Shown: positions 1-10,467, counted from the first letter of the stretch. The stretch is DNA of 64,000 bases from Diacronema lutheri (GCA_019448385.1 JAGTXO010000003.1:248001-312000); one strand, 5' to 3'. Notes: a model not told the origin generated them from the sequence alone. Made by a program: numbers and translations.

Positions 1-57
1 CGTACGCACCTGCGGAAAAGCGCTACCCCCTAGGTTCTTAATCATGGATACCCATAA

Positions 58-73
58 TACTAACGGCGCTTAC
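58..73 (-). promoter_or_regulatory. Recurrent upstream motif, copy 1
   Basis: Read on the minus strand this is GTAAGCGCCGTTAGTA. The same element recurs at 1901-1920, 19484-19498, 19568-19582 and 56602-56620, always between genes. In this orientation it would serve a minus-strand gene to the left of the window. A role as a promoter element is inference from position and recurrence. Confidence 0.4.
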
Positions 74-185
74 GTCAGGACAGCGGGGTCAGCACCAGCT
101 GCGGGGGAATCGAGTAGCCACCAATGTCGTCGATTCCCGCGCATACCCATAATTATGTACCTTGAAAAAAAACGGTGAACGGCTC

Positions 186-1805
186 ATGGCAAGCGGCATG
201 CGCCATGAGCGCAGCCAGCTGCGCGACCACTACCGGCGTAGCTCTGACGAGGCGGCCGAGGGCAGCGCACTCGTCGACGCGGCCGCTGACGACAGCGACG
301 CCAGCGAGCCGTCGGCCGAGGCGGAGGCGATGGCGCAGATCGCGCGGCTCGAGCGGCAGCAGGCGGCTGCGCGCCGGTTGCGCGCCTCGTTCGCCTTCTC
401 GCTGCGGCCATACCGTGCGGCGCGCCGGATCCAACGCGCGTGGCGCATCTGGCGCTGGCGGCTGGACCACCGCCGCCGCCGCCGCTCGATGCGCCGGCTG
501 AGCGCGGCGGGCGAGAGGGCGGTCGAGGCCTTGATGCTCATGCTCGACGGCGCGCCGCAGCCGCACGAACTGCACCGGCGCTCGTGGCTCCACGCGCTGC
601 GCGAGGCGCAGGCCGCCGAGCTCGCGCGCGAGGAGGCCGCCGCCGCGCTCGTCCAGCGCCTCGTCCGCGCGCACCTCGCGCGCGCGCTGGCCAAGCGGAC
701 GCGAGCGCACCGCATCGTCCTCGCGATCGCGCACGCGGCGGTGGACGCGGTCGAGGGGCGACGCGCGCGGACGGCGGGCGCGACGCGCATCCAGGCCGTC
801 GCGCGCGGCTGGTTTGCGCGCATGCGCGCCACGCGCATATCACGCGCGCGTTCTGCGCGCGAGCGGTGCCGGCAGGTGAGGCTCGTCGCCCACCTGCCCC
901 GCACCGAGCTCGCGCGCCCGACGGACTGGCACTCGTACGGGCGGCAGGCGGCGCTGCGCAGGGCGAGCCGCTGGGACTTTGATGCCGACGCCGACGCCGA
1001 GCGCGCCGCGCTCGACGATGCCGACGGCGCAGAGCGCGCGCGCGCGCGCCGGCCGCAGAGCGCGGCCGCCGTGCTGCGCCGCCATGCGCGAGGCGGCGCA
1101 CCGTTGCGCGCACAGGCGACGCGCCGCAGCTTTGGCGCGCCGCCTGCGCGCCCGTGGCCTGCGGGCAGCGCGGGCGACAGCAGCGCGCTCGCCCGTCCGC
1201 CGCCGTTCCCCCGCGCGGCGCCGCCCGACGGCGCTGCGCCCGGCACCGACGCAGGCCCCGCCGGCGGCGAGGGAAGCTCGACTAGAGGGGAGGGAAGCGG
1301 CGAGCGCGGCATGCAGTCGCCGTACAGGTCGGCGCACGGCGCGCCGACGGACGGGCGCTCGACGCACTCGCCGCGCACCGCCGACACGATGGAGGCGCCG
1401 TTGGCGCCGCCTTTGGGCCGCGCACGCGCGCACCCGCCTGCCACGCCGCCTCCGCCAGGCCGCGCGCACGGCCACGGCCGCGCCGACGGGCGCACGGCCG
1501 GGGCGCACGGCGGCGCGCCGGCGCGCGGCGGCCACCGCAGCTCACGCGAGGCGGCGGCCGCGAGCGCACGCGCGCTGCCAGGCGGCGCGGCGGGCGGCAC
1601 GATGGGCGCGTCCGCGCTCTTCGCGCGCCGGCGCGAGGCGCTGCGCCGGGCGGTGCAGCCCGTGTTGCGCGAGGCGGCGCTGAGGGCGGCATCGCGCGCA
1701 GCCGCTGCCGCAGGCGGCGCTGCCGGCGCGGCGCCGCGGCTGCCCCGCTGCTCTCGCGCGGAGCTCGGCTTTCGCGCGGTGGGCAGCTGCCGTGCATCTC
1801 TCTGA
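186..1805 (+). CDS. IQ-motif (calmodulin-binding) protein of unknown function
   Basis: A 539-residue basic protein if the first ATG at 186 is used; an upstream in-frame TTG at 162 is not a likely eukaryotic start. The N-terminal third holds three IQ-like helices: AARRIQRAWRIWRWR near residue 80, an AALVQRLVRAHLARA helix near 155, and the best match, ATRIQAVARGWFARM, near 205. IQ motifs bind calmodulin or EF-hand light chains. From about residue 250 onward the protein is Ala/Pro/Gly/Arg-rich and probably disordered, with a serine/threonine-rich stretch around 385-420. I see no catalytic domain. It is a single exon ending in TGA, and the kinesin gene follows on the same strand about 180 bp downstream. 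IQ proteins of this kind are common in flagellated protists, but no specific role can be assigned. The IQ helices are clear; the exact C-terminal extent is less so because every frame here is open. Confidence 0.7.
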   Translation: MASGMRHERSQLRDHYRRSSDEAAEGSALVDAAADDSDASEPSAEAEAMAQIARLERQQAAARRLRASFAFSLRPYRAARRIQRAWRIWRWRLDHRRRRRSMRRLSAAGERAVEALMLMLDGAPQPHELHRRSWLHALREAQAAELAREEAAAALVQRLVRAHLARALAKRTRAHRIVLAIAHAAVDAVEGRRARTAGATRIQAVARGWFARMRATRISRARSARERCRQVRLVAHLPRTELARPTDWHSYGRQAALRRASRWDFDADADAERAALDDADGAERARARRPQSAAAVLRRHARGGAPLRAQATRRSFGAPPARPWPAGSAGDSSALARPPPFPRAAPPDGAAPGTDAGPAGGEGSSTRGEGSGERGMQSPYRSAHGAPTDGRSTHSPRTADTMEAPLAPPLGRARAHPPATPPPPGRAHGHGRADGRTAGAHGGAPARGGHRSSREAAAASARALPGGAAGGTMGASALFARRREALRRAVQPVLREAALRAASRAAAAAGGAAGAAPRLPRCSRAELGFRAVGSCRASL

Positions 1806-1900
1806 CGGCAAAGTGAATGCAAGACACCTGACCGACTGATCTTCGTGAGACACGCCTCGGCTCGGCCCGGCCCCGACCCCCGTGCTGCCGTGCACGCCTG

Positions 1901-1920
1901 AAGCGTCGTTACGTACTATC
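1901..1920 (+). promoter_or_regulatory. Recurrent upstream motif, copy 2 (kinesin)
   Basis: AAGCGTCGTTACGTACTATC lies 68 bp before the kinesin ATG at 1988. It matches the other copies except for one extra C inside the core. It sits in the same orientation relative to the gene as the copies at 56602 and 19484/19568. Confidence 0.4.
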
Positions 1921-1987
1921 TTCGTGAGTGAGCAGGGCCACTCACTGACGAACGATGGTGACGCCTTTTTGAACGTCCGACGCACGC

Positions 1988-2537
1988 ATGAGCTCGGCCG
2001 CGTCGCCGGCCCGGCCGGCACGGCCATGCGGCGCGTCGGCCGCGCACTCGCCCGCGCGGCCCGAGCGATTCGGCGCAGGCTGCGCCGCAGGCCAGATGGA
2101 TGGGCGCGGACCTCGCTCGTCCGCGCCGGCGCCAGCGGCGCCGACGGACGGTGGCGCGGCCAACGCGTCGTCCGCGCCTCCGAGCGGCGCGAGCTCGCCG
2201 CAAGGCGGGCACCACCGCGTCATCGTGCACGCGCGCGTGCGTCCGCTTCTCCCGTTTGAGCAGCGCGCCCTCGACGACGCCGGCCTGCCTGCCGGCGCGC
2301 GACCCGCGGCGCGCGCGGACACACATGGGCGCGCGGTGCTCCTCCCGGCGACGCGCCATTCGGACGGCCCGCGCCGCTTCCAGATGGACGGCGTGTTCGG
2401 CCCGGAGGCGTCGCAGGCGGAGGTGTACGCCGCGGTTGCCGAGCCGCTCCTGCTCAAGGTCCTCGCCGGCTACAACGCCACCCTCCTCGCGTACGGCCAG
2501 ACAGGGTCTGGCAAGACGTTCTCCATGCTCGAGCCAC

Positions 2538-2591
<54 letters not shown>

Positions 2592-2882
2592 GCGGCGCGA
2601 AGGCGGACGGCGCGAAAGGGCAGGGCGCGGCTGGGCGTGGCGCGGCAGTGCACGACACGGCAGCGCGGAGCGCATCGCCCGGCGCGAGCGCGCTCGGCGG
2701 CGATGGCGCTGAGCATGAGATTGCACACTCAGCATCCGGATCTGGCATCATCCCTCGAGTCGCTGCTGCGCTCTTCGCGATGATCCGATCCGATCCCTCG
2801 TCCGTCTTTACCGTCACCGTGACGGGCGTGCAGGAGCGCGCAGCGCAGCGCGCCTCCTCCCGCGGCGTTGCGACGCCCCTCG

Positions 2883-2915
<33 letters not shown>

Positions 2916-3828
2916 TCATCTCTTCAGACCCCCGCTCCCCCACCATTTTTCCCCTTTTTGCCGCCCGCCCACCCCGCCCACCTCCGCGCGTACGCAGGTC
3001 TACGCCGAGCGCATCTTCGATCTCCTCTCACGCGCCGATGAGCCGCGCGCCGCGCCCTCGCCGCGCAAGCGGGGCAGCAGCAGCGGCAATGGCGGCGGCA
3101 ATGGCGGCGGCAATGGCGGCGGCAATGGCGGCGGCAATGGCGGCGGCAATGGCGGCGGCAATGGCGGCGGCAATGGCGGCGGGAGCGGCGCGTCGCCGCT
3201 GCGCGTGCGCCTCGGCGCACGCGCACACGGCGAGCGCTCGTCGCACCTCGAGGGCGTGGCGAGGCACACCGTCACGGACGCGGCGCAGTTACTCGACCTT
3301 CTCGCGAACGCGCGCACGCGGCTCGTGCGCGCTGAGACGCGCATCAACCGTTACTCGTCGCGAAGCCACACCGTCGTGCAAATCACTGTGCGCAGGCGCG
3401 ACCGCGCGCTGGGTCGCGCGCACGGCGCCAGCGACCGCGTGCCGCGCCGCACGTCGCGCGGGCGCAGCGACGACGGCGCGCGCATCCGCGCGGCGCGCGC
3501 GGACGGTGGCGGCGGCGACGGCGACGGCGCATCTGCCGACGAGGACAACGGGGACGACGAGGACAACGAGGACGACGGGGACAACGATGGCGAGGCCAGC
3601 GTCGACAGCGACGGCGCGACGCGCCCGCGCGCGTCCGGCGGGCGCGGCGCGTCGCGGCGCGGGCATGTCGCCGTGCGCAGCGTTGTAGGTAAGCTCACGC
3701 TTGTCGACTTGGCCGGTTCAGAACGCACGCGCGTCTCGGGCTCGCTTGACGATTATCACGGATTGCGTGGATGCGCCGGCGCGAACGGGCAGCCGCAGCC
3801 GCAGCCCGGCGCGAACGGCAGCGGCGGC

Positions 3829-3860
<32 letters not shown>

Positions 3861-6800
3861 TGTGGGCGGCATTGGCGCACCGCCCGCGTCGCCCGTGGCC
3901 ACCGCGCGCTCGGCGCCGCCATCGCCCGCGCCGCCGCCACCACCGCCGCCACCACCGCCGCCACCGCCCGCCGCGTGGGGCACGTGCGCCGCGGCGTGCG
4001 CGGGGAGCGTTGCGCATGGCGGCGGCGGCTCGTGCGGCATCCGCTTCCTCGAGGCGGTCTCGATCAACACGTCGCTGCTCGGGCTGGGCAACGTGATGCG
4101 CGCCCTTGCGGCGCATGGCGGGAGCGGGCACGTGCCCTTCCGCGACTCTGCGCTCACCGCGTTGCTCACGGACGCGCTCGGCGGCAACTGCCTCACCGCG
4201 CTTCTCGTCTGCGTCTCGCCCGCCGCGTCGTGCGTCGGCGAGACCACCGCCGCGCTCGAGTGGGCGCAGGCGGCGATGCGTGTGCGCACGGCGGCGGTGC
4301 GCAACGAGAGCACGGCGCTCATCTCTGCGCGCACCGCCGCCGCCGACCTCGCCGAGGCGCTCGAGCTCGAGGCCGCGCGCGCGCACGCGGCGGGCGGCGG
4401 CGGCGGCGCCGTCGGCGCACGCGGCGGCGGCGGCGTCGGCGGCGGCGCGCAGCGCGGCGGGCGCGGCATCGACGCGCAGCTCGAGTATGCGGGCGGCGCG
4501 GGCGCGGTCGCGGCGGTCGCGGCCGCCGGCGCGGCCGCCACCGCCGAGGCGCGCGCGAGCGCCGCGAGCGCCGCCTTGCGCGCGGCGGACGCGCGGCGCG
4601 CCGAGGCGGACGCAACGGCCGACGCGCGCGCGCACGCGCGGCGCGCGTCGGTGCTCGAGGCCGAGCTCAGCGTGGCGCGCGCGGCGCTCGCGCGCGCGCG
4701 CGCGGACGCGGACGGCGCGCGCGCCGCGGCCGACGACGCGGAGGACGCCGCGCGCGCGTGGGCGCACGAGCTCGGCGCGCGCGAGGCGGAGGCGGAGGCG
4801 CTCAAAGCGGCGCTCGCCGACGGCGTCGGCGGTCGCGAGCGGCTCACGGCGGCGCTCGCGGCGGCGCGCGCCGAGCGCGACGCCGCGGCGGCCGACGCCG
4901 TCCGCTCGCGCGCCGACGCGGCCGCGGCGCGCGCGGCCGCCGCCGCGAGCCGCGCGCGTGCCGACGGCATCGAACGGCGCCTCACAGCGGCCGCCGCGTC
5001 GCTCGACAGCGCCGCAGCCAAGGAGGGGGCGCGCGCGCGCGCCGAGGCCGGGCTGCACGAGACCGCGGGCAAGCTCGCCAGTGCGCTCGCCGCCGAGCGC
5101 GCGACCGCGTTGGCCGCGCTCGACGGCGCGCGCGCGGACGCGGCCAACGAGCTCGCGCGCGCGGCGCGCGATGCGGCGGCCGCCGCCGCGCACGCGGCGG
5201 CCGCGGCGCGCGCGCAGGGCCATCGCGAGGGCGCGGCGGAGGCGGCGGTGACGGTCGCCGAGCTGCGCGCCGCGCTCGCCGCGGAGCACGAGCGCGCGCG
5301 CGCGGCGCTCGTTGACGCGGCGGCCGCGCGCGCAGCAGCGGCGGCCGCGCACGCCGACGCGCGCCGCTCGCCCGCCCCGCTCGTTGACGCGGCGGCCGCG
5401 CACGCCGACGCGCGCCTGAGCCCCGCAGCGCGAGGCCGCGAGGCGGGCGGACGGCGCGCCGCGGCGGCGGCGCGCGTGCGCGCGCTGCGCGCCGAGCTTG
5501 CGACCGGCGAGCGGCGCGGCGGCGGTGAGCTGGGCAGCATGGCCGGCCGTGCGCGCGCCGATGCCGCCGCCGAGCTCGCCGCCGCGCTGCGCGCCGCCGG
5601 CGATGCGCCTGCCGCAGTGGACGCGGCGGCGGCGTGCGCGCTTGACGCGGCGCGCGCGCACGGCCGCGCGGCGCCGAGCGCGCTGCGCGGCGCGGCGCTG
5701 CTCGCCGCCGCGCTCGGCGCGGCGGGCAGGCTGGACGAGGCGGAGGCGGTGGCGCTCGCGCTCGTGCGCACCGCCGAGCGCGCCGACGCCGCCGCGCGCG
5801 CGCCACCGGGCGCACGGGCCACTGGCGACCGCGGCGCGGACGGCGTGGCTGCGCCGAGCGGTGTGACCGCGCTCGCGCTCGCCGCGCTCGCCGACGTGGT
5901 GGCCGCGCTTGCCGACGAGGGAAGCGGCGAAGCCGCCGAGCGGCTCGCCCACGCGCTCGTGCAACGACTGCAGCGCGACGCGCCCGCCGACGACGACACC
6001 GGCGGCGACGCGGGCGGCGGCGCGAGCGCGCCGGTCGAACGCTCGGTCGGCGCCGGCGGCGGGGCGCTGTCACGCGCGCTCGCGCGCGCGACGGCGAGCC
6101 TCGCGCGTGCGGGGAATGGCGACGCGGCCGCGCGCGTCGCTGCGCATCTTCACCTGCCGCACTTGGGCGGGGGCGGGGGCAGGGGCGGGGGCAGGGGCGG
6201 GGGTGGCGACGGGGACGGGGGCGGGGGCGAGGGTGGCGACGGGCCATTCCTCGAAGCGTTGGCGATGGCAGGCAAGGCGCTCGCAGACAGCGGCCAGACG
6301 GAGCGCGCGGCGCAGCTCGCGCGCGAGCTCGCCTCGTACCAGCCGCGCGCGCCGTCCGCTCCTGCCGCCTCGGCCGCGCGCGCGGCGTGCGGCGGTGCGG
6401 GCGGGCGCGTCGAGGGCACGCGCGCGAGTGAGGCGCGGCAGGGCGCGCGCACGCGGCGCGCGCTCGCGCGGCTGGCGCACGCCCTCGGTCGCGCGGGGCG
6501 GCACGGCGAGGCGGCCATGCTGAACGATGCCGTCGCGCGAGCTGCGTCGGACGCAGCCTCGGCGTCGGCCGGCGGAGGAGGCGGCGCGCGCAGCCGCTCA
6601 GCGTTCGCCGCGCGCATCGCCGTGGACGGCGCGAGCGTCGCCGCCCGCGGCGGCGCTGAGGCGGGCGCAGCGAGCGCGCGCCGCCGCCGCAGCAGCAGCA
6701 GCGCGCCACGCGGTGCGTGCGCCGCCGCTGTGGGCCAAGGCCAAGGCGCCCTTGCGCCCAGCCCGCGCGCGGAGCCCGCGTGCGAGGCCGGCGGCGATGG

Positions 6801-8205
6801 CGGCGCGCGCACGCCGCCATCGTCGGCTGAGCGCTCGCGCGGCAACGGCCGTACCGGCGGCAACGGCCGTACCGGCGGCAACGGCCGTACCGGCGGCAAC
6901 GGCCGTACCGGCGGCAACGGCCGTACCGGCGGCAACGGCCGTACCGGCGGCAGCGGCCGTACCGGCGGCAGCGCGACGCGCGCCGAGGTGGGCGGCGTGC
7001 GCTCAGCCGCGCTCAGCCGCAGTCCCTCGCGCCGCGCGAGCTGCGCCGCGCCGAGCGGCGGTGGCGCCGGCGCCACCGCCGCGGCCGCCGGCGCCGACGC
7101 GGCGGCGGAGTACGCCGCGGCCGCCACCTCGGACGCGCGCGCGGCCGCAGCGCTCGTGGCGCTCGGCGATGCGCGCACGACCGTCGCGACGCTGCTGCGC
7201 GAACTCCGCGCGGAGGACCGCGCACGCGCCGTGGACTCGGCCGCGGCGGACGCGCACGCCGAGCGGCTGCGCGCGGCGCTTGCTGGCGCGTCGCTGCGCC
7301 TCGCGCCACGCGCGCGCGACGCGCCGGTGCCGCGCATCGCCGGCGGCTGCGCGGCCGCGCACGCAGATGCGAGTGGAGTCGCGGTTGGCGCTGCACTGTC
7401 CGTCTCGGGCAGCTCTCTGCTCGACCTGCTCGGTGTTGGCGATGGCGATGGCGGTGGCGGTGGCGGTGGCGGCGGCGGCGGCGGCGGCACGCGACCCGCT
7501 CGTGTTGGCGGCAGCGGCCGCAGCGGTGGAGGCGGTGGCCGCGCTGCGCGCAACGGCGCCGCGGGCTTTGCACTCGGTCTTGCGCGCGCGCTCGAGCTCG
7601 CGCGCGCGTGCGCGGCGCTGAGCGCGCGCACGCGCTCGCTGCGCGCGCTGCTCCACTCGTTGCGCGTCGAGGTGCTGCGTGAGGCGCTCGAGCACGCGCT
7701 CTGGGCGGGGCGTTCGCTCGGTGGGTTTGTGCGCGCGTCGGGCGGTGTCGGTGCGCGCGCGGGCGAGCGCCTTGCCTGCGCACTCGCTGCCGGGCACCCG
7801 CCGCCCGCACCGTCGCACCGCGCGCAGCGCAGCGCCCCGCCGCAGCCGCCGTGCGCCGTCGCCCTTGTCGACGCACGCGGCGTGCAGAGGTCAGAGCCTG
7901 CGCGCAGTGTCGGTGTCGCGCAGTGGGCGCGCGCGCAGCCGCCGTGTGGCGCGCCGCCTTGCGCGAGCTCGGGCGACGGGCGGTGCGGCGCGACGGCGGA
8001 CTGGCCCGAGAGCGGAACTGGCGCCGTCGGCGCCTCGCCCACGTCGATGCCGCCGCGGCCTCGCGCGCTGCTGCTCGCGACCGGTGCGTGCTCGGCGGGC
8101 GTGTCGGGCGAGCAGCGTTGGGCTGGGTGTGCGGGGCTGTCCTGCGCTGCGCTGCAGCGCGGGCCGCTTGTGGACTCGCTCTCCCTGTCGACTCCAGGAC
8201 GGTGA
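1988..8205 (+). CDS. Kinesin with loop insertions and a very long Ala-rich tail
   Basis: Microtubule motor of about 2015 residues. Exon 1 runs from the ATG at 1988 to about 2827-2833; exon 2 is 2998-8205. Motor hallmarks in order: a beta-1 strand HHRVIVHARVRP near residue 75, P-loop GQTGSGKT (170-177), VYAERIFDLL just after the intron, switch I NRYSSRSH, switch II LVDLAGSE, then SINTSLLGLGNVM and HVPFRDSALTALLTDALGGN. All nucleotide-contacting motifs look intact, so this should be an active ATPase. Low-complexity inserts sit in surface loops: a GA repeat after the P-loop helix, an NGGG repeat, an Asp/Glu-rich block, and Gly and Pro runs after switch II. The tail begins with Ala/Arg/Glu-rich coiled-coil-like sequence, then low-complexity sequence. 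The acceptor is CGTACGCAG before GTCTAC; the donor is ambiguous (see findings). The subfamily cannot be told by eye. Confidence 0.88.
2883..2914 (+). repeat. Poly-C run (32 C) in kinesin intron
   Basis: An uninterrupted run of 32 C inside the kinesin intron, 83 bp before the acceptor. It is followed by a T/C-rich stretch. It probably acts as, or replaces, the polypyrimidine tract; similar C runs occur on the sense strand of other introns in this window. Confidence 0.85.
3085..3183 (+). repeat. 12-bp tandem repeat encoding NGGG
   Basis: Eight tandem copies of AATGGCGGCGGC encode an Asn-Gly-Gly-Gly loop inside the kinesin motor domain, between the DLL strand region and the next conserved strand. 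Confidence 0.9.
6841..6972 (+). repeat. 18-bp tandem repeat encoding NGRTGG
   Basis: Six near-perfect copies of GGCAACGGCCGTACCGGC, plus a seventh with Ser for Asn, in the kinesin tail. It is in frame and low complexity. Confidence 0.85.
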
Positions 8206-8265
8206 CCGCGACTGTGTCCGTATGGGTATGGGTATAGTAGAGGCGCGAACGTGCAACGGCGAGAA

Positions 8266-9291
8266 ATGGCGGACGCCGCCGCGGCGCGGTGGGCGGTGAA
8301 CGTGCACGACTGGGAGCCGGGGGAGGCGGAGTGGGCGTACTTGCTCGCGCAGCTTCCAGAGGATGAGCGTGAGCGCACGTGCCGCTTCGTCTTCCGCGAC
8401 GACCAGAAGCGCGCGCTGCTCAGCCGGCTGATGCAGCGCCGGTGCTGCGAGGAGTTGCTCGGCCTCGCGCGCGCGGCGGCGGCGCCAATATCGCGCACAA
8501 AGGGCGGCAAGCCGTTCGTCACGCGCGCGGTGAGCCGCCCCGACTCGGCGCCAAACTTCAACTACAACGTCTCGCACGAGGGCGCGTGGGTCGTGCTCGC
8601 GTCCGAACCTCTCCTCCTCGTCGGCGTCGACGTGTCCGCGCCGCGCGCCGCGCGAGCGCGCCGGCCGCGCGCGCCGGCGGACGCGGCAGAAGCGCCATGC
8701 GGCGTGGCGGTTGCATCGCCGGCCGATCACGCGCGCGACGCGAAGAGCGTGCAGCAGCTCTTCGAATCGATGAGCGGCTCGCTGAGCGCAGCCGAGTGGG
8801 CGCACGTGCGCTCGCGCGGCTCGGAGCGGCTGCAGGAGGTGTGCTTCCGGCAGCTGTGGAGCTTGAAGGAGGCCTTCATCAAGGCGAGGGGCGATGGCCT
8901 CGCCTTCCACCCGCTTTCTCGCATCGAGTTCACCCTCGCGCCGCCCCTTGACGCAGCGCACTCAGACGGCGGCTTGGGCGTAGACCAGGCGATTGTCGCG
9001 CGCGCGAGCGCCGACGGGTGCGAGCTGCGCGATTGGTCGTTCTCGCTCTCGGCTCTGCCCGCTGACCACTGGGTCTCGGTCGCGCGCGGGCCGCCCGACG
9101 CCGCACAGGACGCGTGGGGCGAGTTTGCGCGCACGATGGCCGTGCCGTGCCTCAGCGACGCCGCCGCTGCCGCCGCACACGCTGCGCCGCGCGGCGCGTG
9201 GGACATTCGCTCCGTCGCGGCCGTGCTGCCGTCCGAGCTCGCCGATGGGTACGCCCGCGCGCGCGCGATTGACTCTCCTCCACTCTCGTGA
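8266..9291 (+). CDS. 4'-phosphopantetheinyl transferase (Sfp/AASDHPPT type)
   Basis: Transfers phosphopantetheine from coenzyme A to a serine of carrier proteins, such as those of fatty-acid or polyketide synthases. The 341-residue protein is a normal length for the long Sfp-type family. Family motifs are all present: NYNVSHEG (residues 99-106), GVDV with the metal-binding Asp at 122, and WSLKEAFIKARGDGL (198-212) with the second acidic ligand at Glu202. The start is the ATG at 8266; an in-frame GTG at 8251 was ignored. An Arg/Ala-rich insert at about 125-150 separates the first two motifs. Single exon. It starts only 60 bp after the kinesin stop and is convergent with the glutathione S-transferase gene. 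A dinucleotide-like stretch of GGGTAT repeats lies just upstream (about 8219-8238). Confidence 0.92.
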   Translation: MADAAAARWAVNVHDWEPGEAEWAYLLAQLPEDERERTCRFVFRDDQKRALLSRLMQRRCCEELLGLARAAAAPISRTKGGKPFVTRAVSRPDSAPNFNYNVSHEGAWVVLASEPLLLVGVDVSAPRAARARRPRAPADAAEAPCGVAVASPADHARDAKSVQQLFESMSGSLSAAEWAHVRSRGSERLQEVCFRQLWSLKEAFIKARGDGLAFHPLSRIEFTLAPPLDAAHSDGGLGVDQAIVARASADGCELRDWSFSLSALPADHWVSVARGPPDAAQDAWGEFARTMAVPCLSDAAAAAAHAAPRGAWDIRSVAAVLPSELADGYARARAIDSPPLS

Positions 9292-9439
9292 CACGCTACA
9301 AAACGTGCTCACGTGGCTCAGTGCGGCGCGCGCCTCGCGCGGCGTGCGCGCGCCGGTCTCGACCGCCGGCCGCGCGACGTGCCACGCCGCGCGCGCTCCG
9401 CTCGTCGCACCCGCGGCGCCTCTGAGCTCGTCGCTGGCG

Positions 9440-10252
9440 TCAGAGAAGCCAGTCGATGTAGTTACCCAGCTCCTTCTCGCGCTGCACGCGCGTCTCGAGC
9501 CACGCGCGCACGCGTGGCCGGTTGGCAACGTTGGTCGCGATCGCTTTGAGCGCCGGATAGTCGTCGAGAGCGCCCGGCCAGCCCTCCTCGAGGCGGGTGA
9601 ACATGTGGAAGCCGTAAAAGTCGACCCACGTGAGCTTTGCGCCGACGAAGAAGCCTGGCGCCGCCGCGTATGTGCCCGCCATCTTCTCGAGCGTCGCGCC
9701 CACCTTTGGCCATTGGTCGACGTAGAAGTTCGCGTCGACCCGCCGGTTGACCATCGACTGGACCATGTAGATGTAGAGGTCGTCGAGCGTGGCAGCGACG
9801 ACGTCGGCGTACGCGGACTCAGCCGGCGTCTCGCCCGCCAGCTTGAGCTTTTGCGCGAGGTATCGGCAGATCGCCGATGTCTGCACGAGGTTGAGGCCGT
9901 CGACCTCCATCAGCGGCACTTGGCCGGTGATGCTCTTTCCCGCCGCGCGGAAGCGGACGAACTCGTCGTTGCCCGGGCCGTGGGTCTGGCAGAGGCACTG
10001 CACGCCCGGCCGCGCTGAGTGCACCTCGGGCGCGCGGCACTCGTTCTCCATGTTCGGCCGGAAGCGGTAGTCCTCGTACTCGAAGCCGCTCTCCGCGCAC
10101 ATGATCCGGATCACCTCGGCGCGGCCGCGCGCGTTGAAGTAGGTGAGGCGCGGCATGCCGTTCGCGGGTGGCATCGCCCAGCGCTCGTCGTCATCGTCCG
10201 CACGCGGCGTCGCCGCGACCGCAGCCTCGTCGTTGCTCCTCGACGTCGTCAT
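9440..10252 (-). CDS. Glutathione S-transferase, sigma-like
   Basis: Conjugates glutathione to electrophiles, or isomerises substrates as prostaglandin-D-synthase-type sigma GSTs do. The 270-residue protein starts at the ATG at 10252 (minus strand); an upstream GTG at 10348 is rejected. The thioredoxin-like N domain begins LTYFNARGRAEVIRIM near residue 40, with the Tyr expected to activate glutathione. GQVPLMEVDG and the LVQTSAICRYLA helix follow. The C-terminal helical domain is normal and ends with GNYIDWLL. Compared with the family there is an extra stretch (CRAPEVHSARPGVQCLCQ) between the first helix and the GQVP loop. A 39-bp GT...AG segment covers much of it and could be a minimal intron. 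The first 35 residues are acidic and unrelated to the fold. Confidence 0.9.
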   Translation of the reverse strand: MTTSRSNDEAAVAATPRADDDDERWAMPPANGMPRLTYFNARGRAEVIRIMCAESGFEYEDYRFRPNMENECRAPEVHSARPGVQCLCQTHGPGNDEFVRFRAAGKSITGQVPLMEVDGLNLVQTSAICRYLAQKLKLAGETPAESAYADVVAATLDDLYIYMVQSMVNRRVDANFYVDQWPKVGATLEKMAGTYAAAPGFFVGAKLTWVDFYGFHMFTRLEEGWPGALDDYPALKAIATNVANRPRVRAWLETRVQREKELGNYIDWLL

Positions 10253-10467
10253 CGCCAGCCGCCGCGATGCAGGTGGTGACGGGCGGTTGTCTCTGAGCGG
10301 CCGCAGGCGCGTGGAGGCCGGGCAGTGCCGAATTTGGACACCTTTCACTTTCAGATGGACAGCCAGTCATCACTGGGGCGGGTCCGTGGGGGTGCCACAG
10401 CCACACCCCCTCAGGCGCGCGGTCCGTCGAGCATCGATCCACGTCCCGAGCTCGGGCGCAGCGCGCG

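Noticed and set aside
3718-5964. Long minus-strand open frames opposite the kinesin gene
   Set aside because: They are only the complement of GC-rich codons (Arg/Ala-rich, no motif). The plus frame carries all kinesin motifs.
8219-8238. GGGTAT repeats as an interstitial telomere
   Set aside because: Only about three units, and the unit is not a known telomere repeat.
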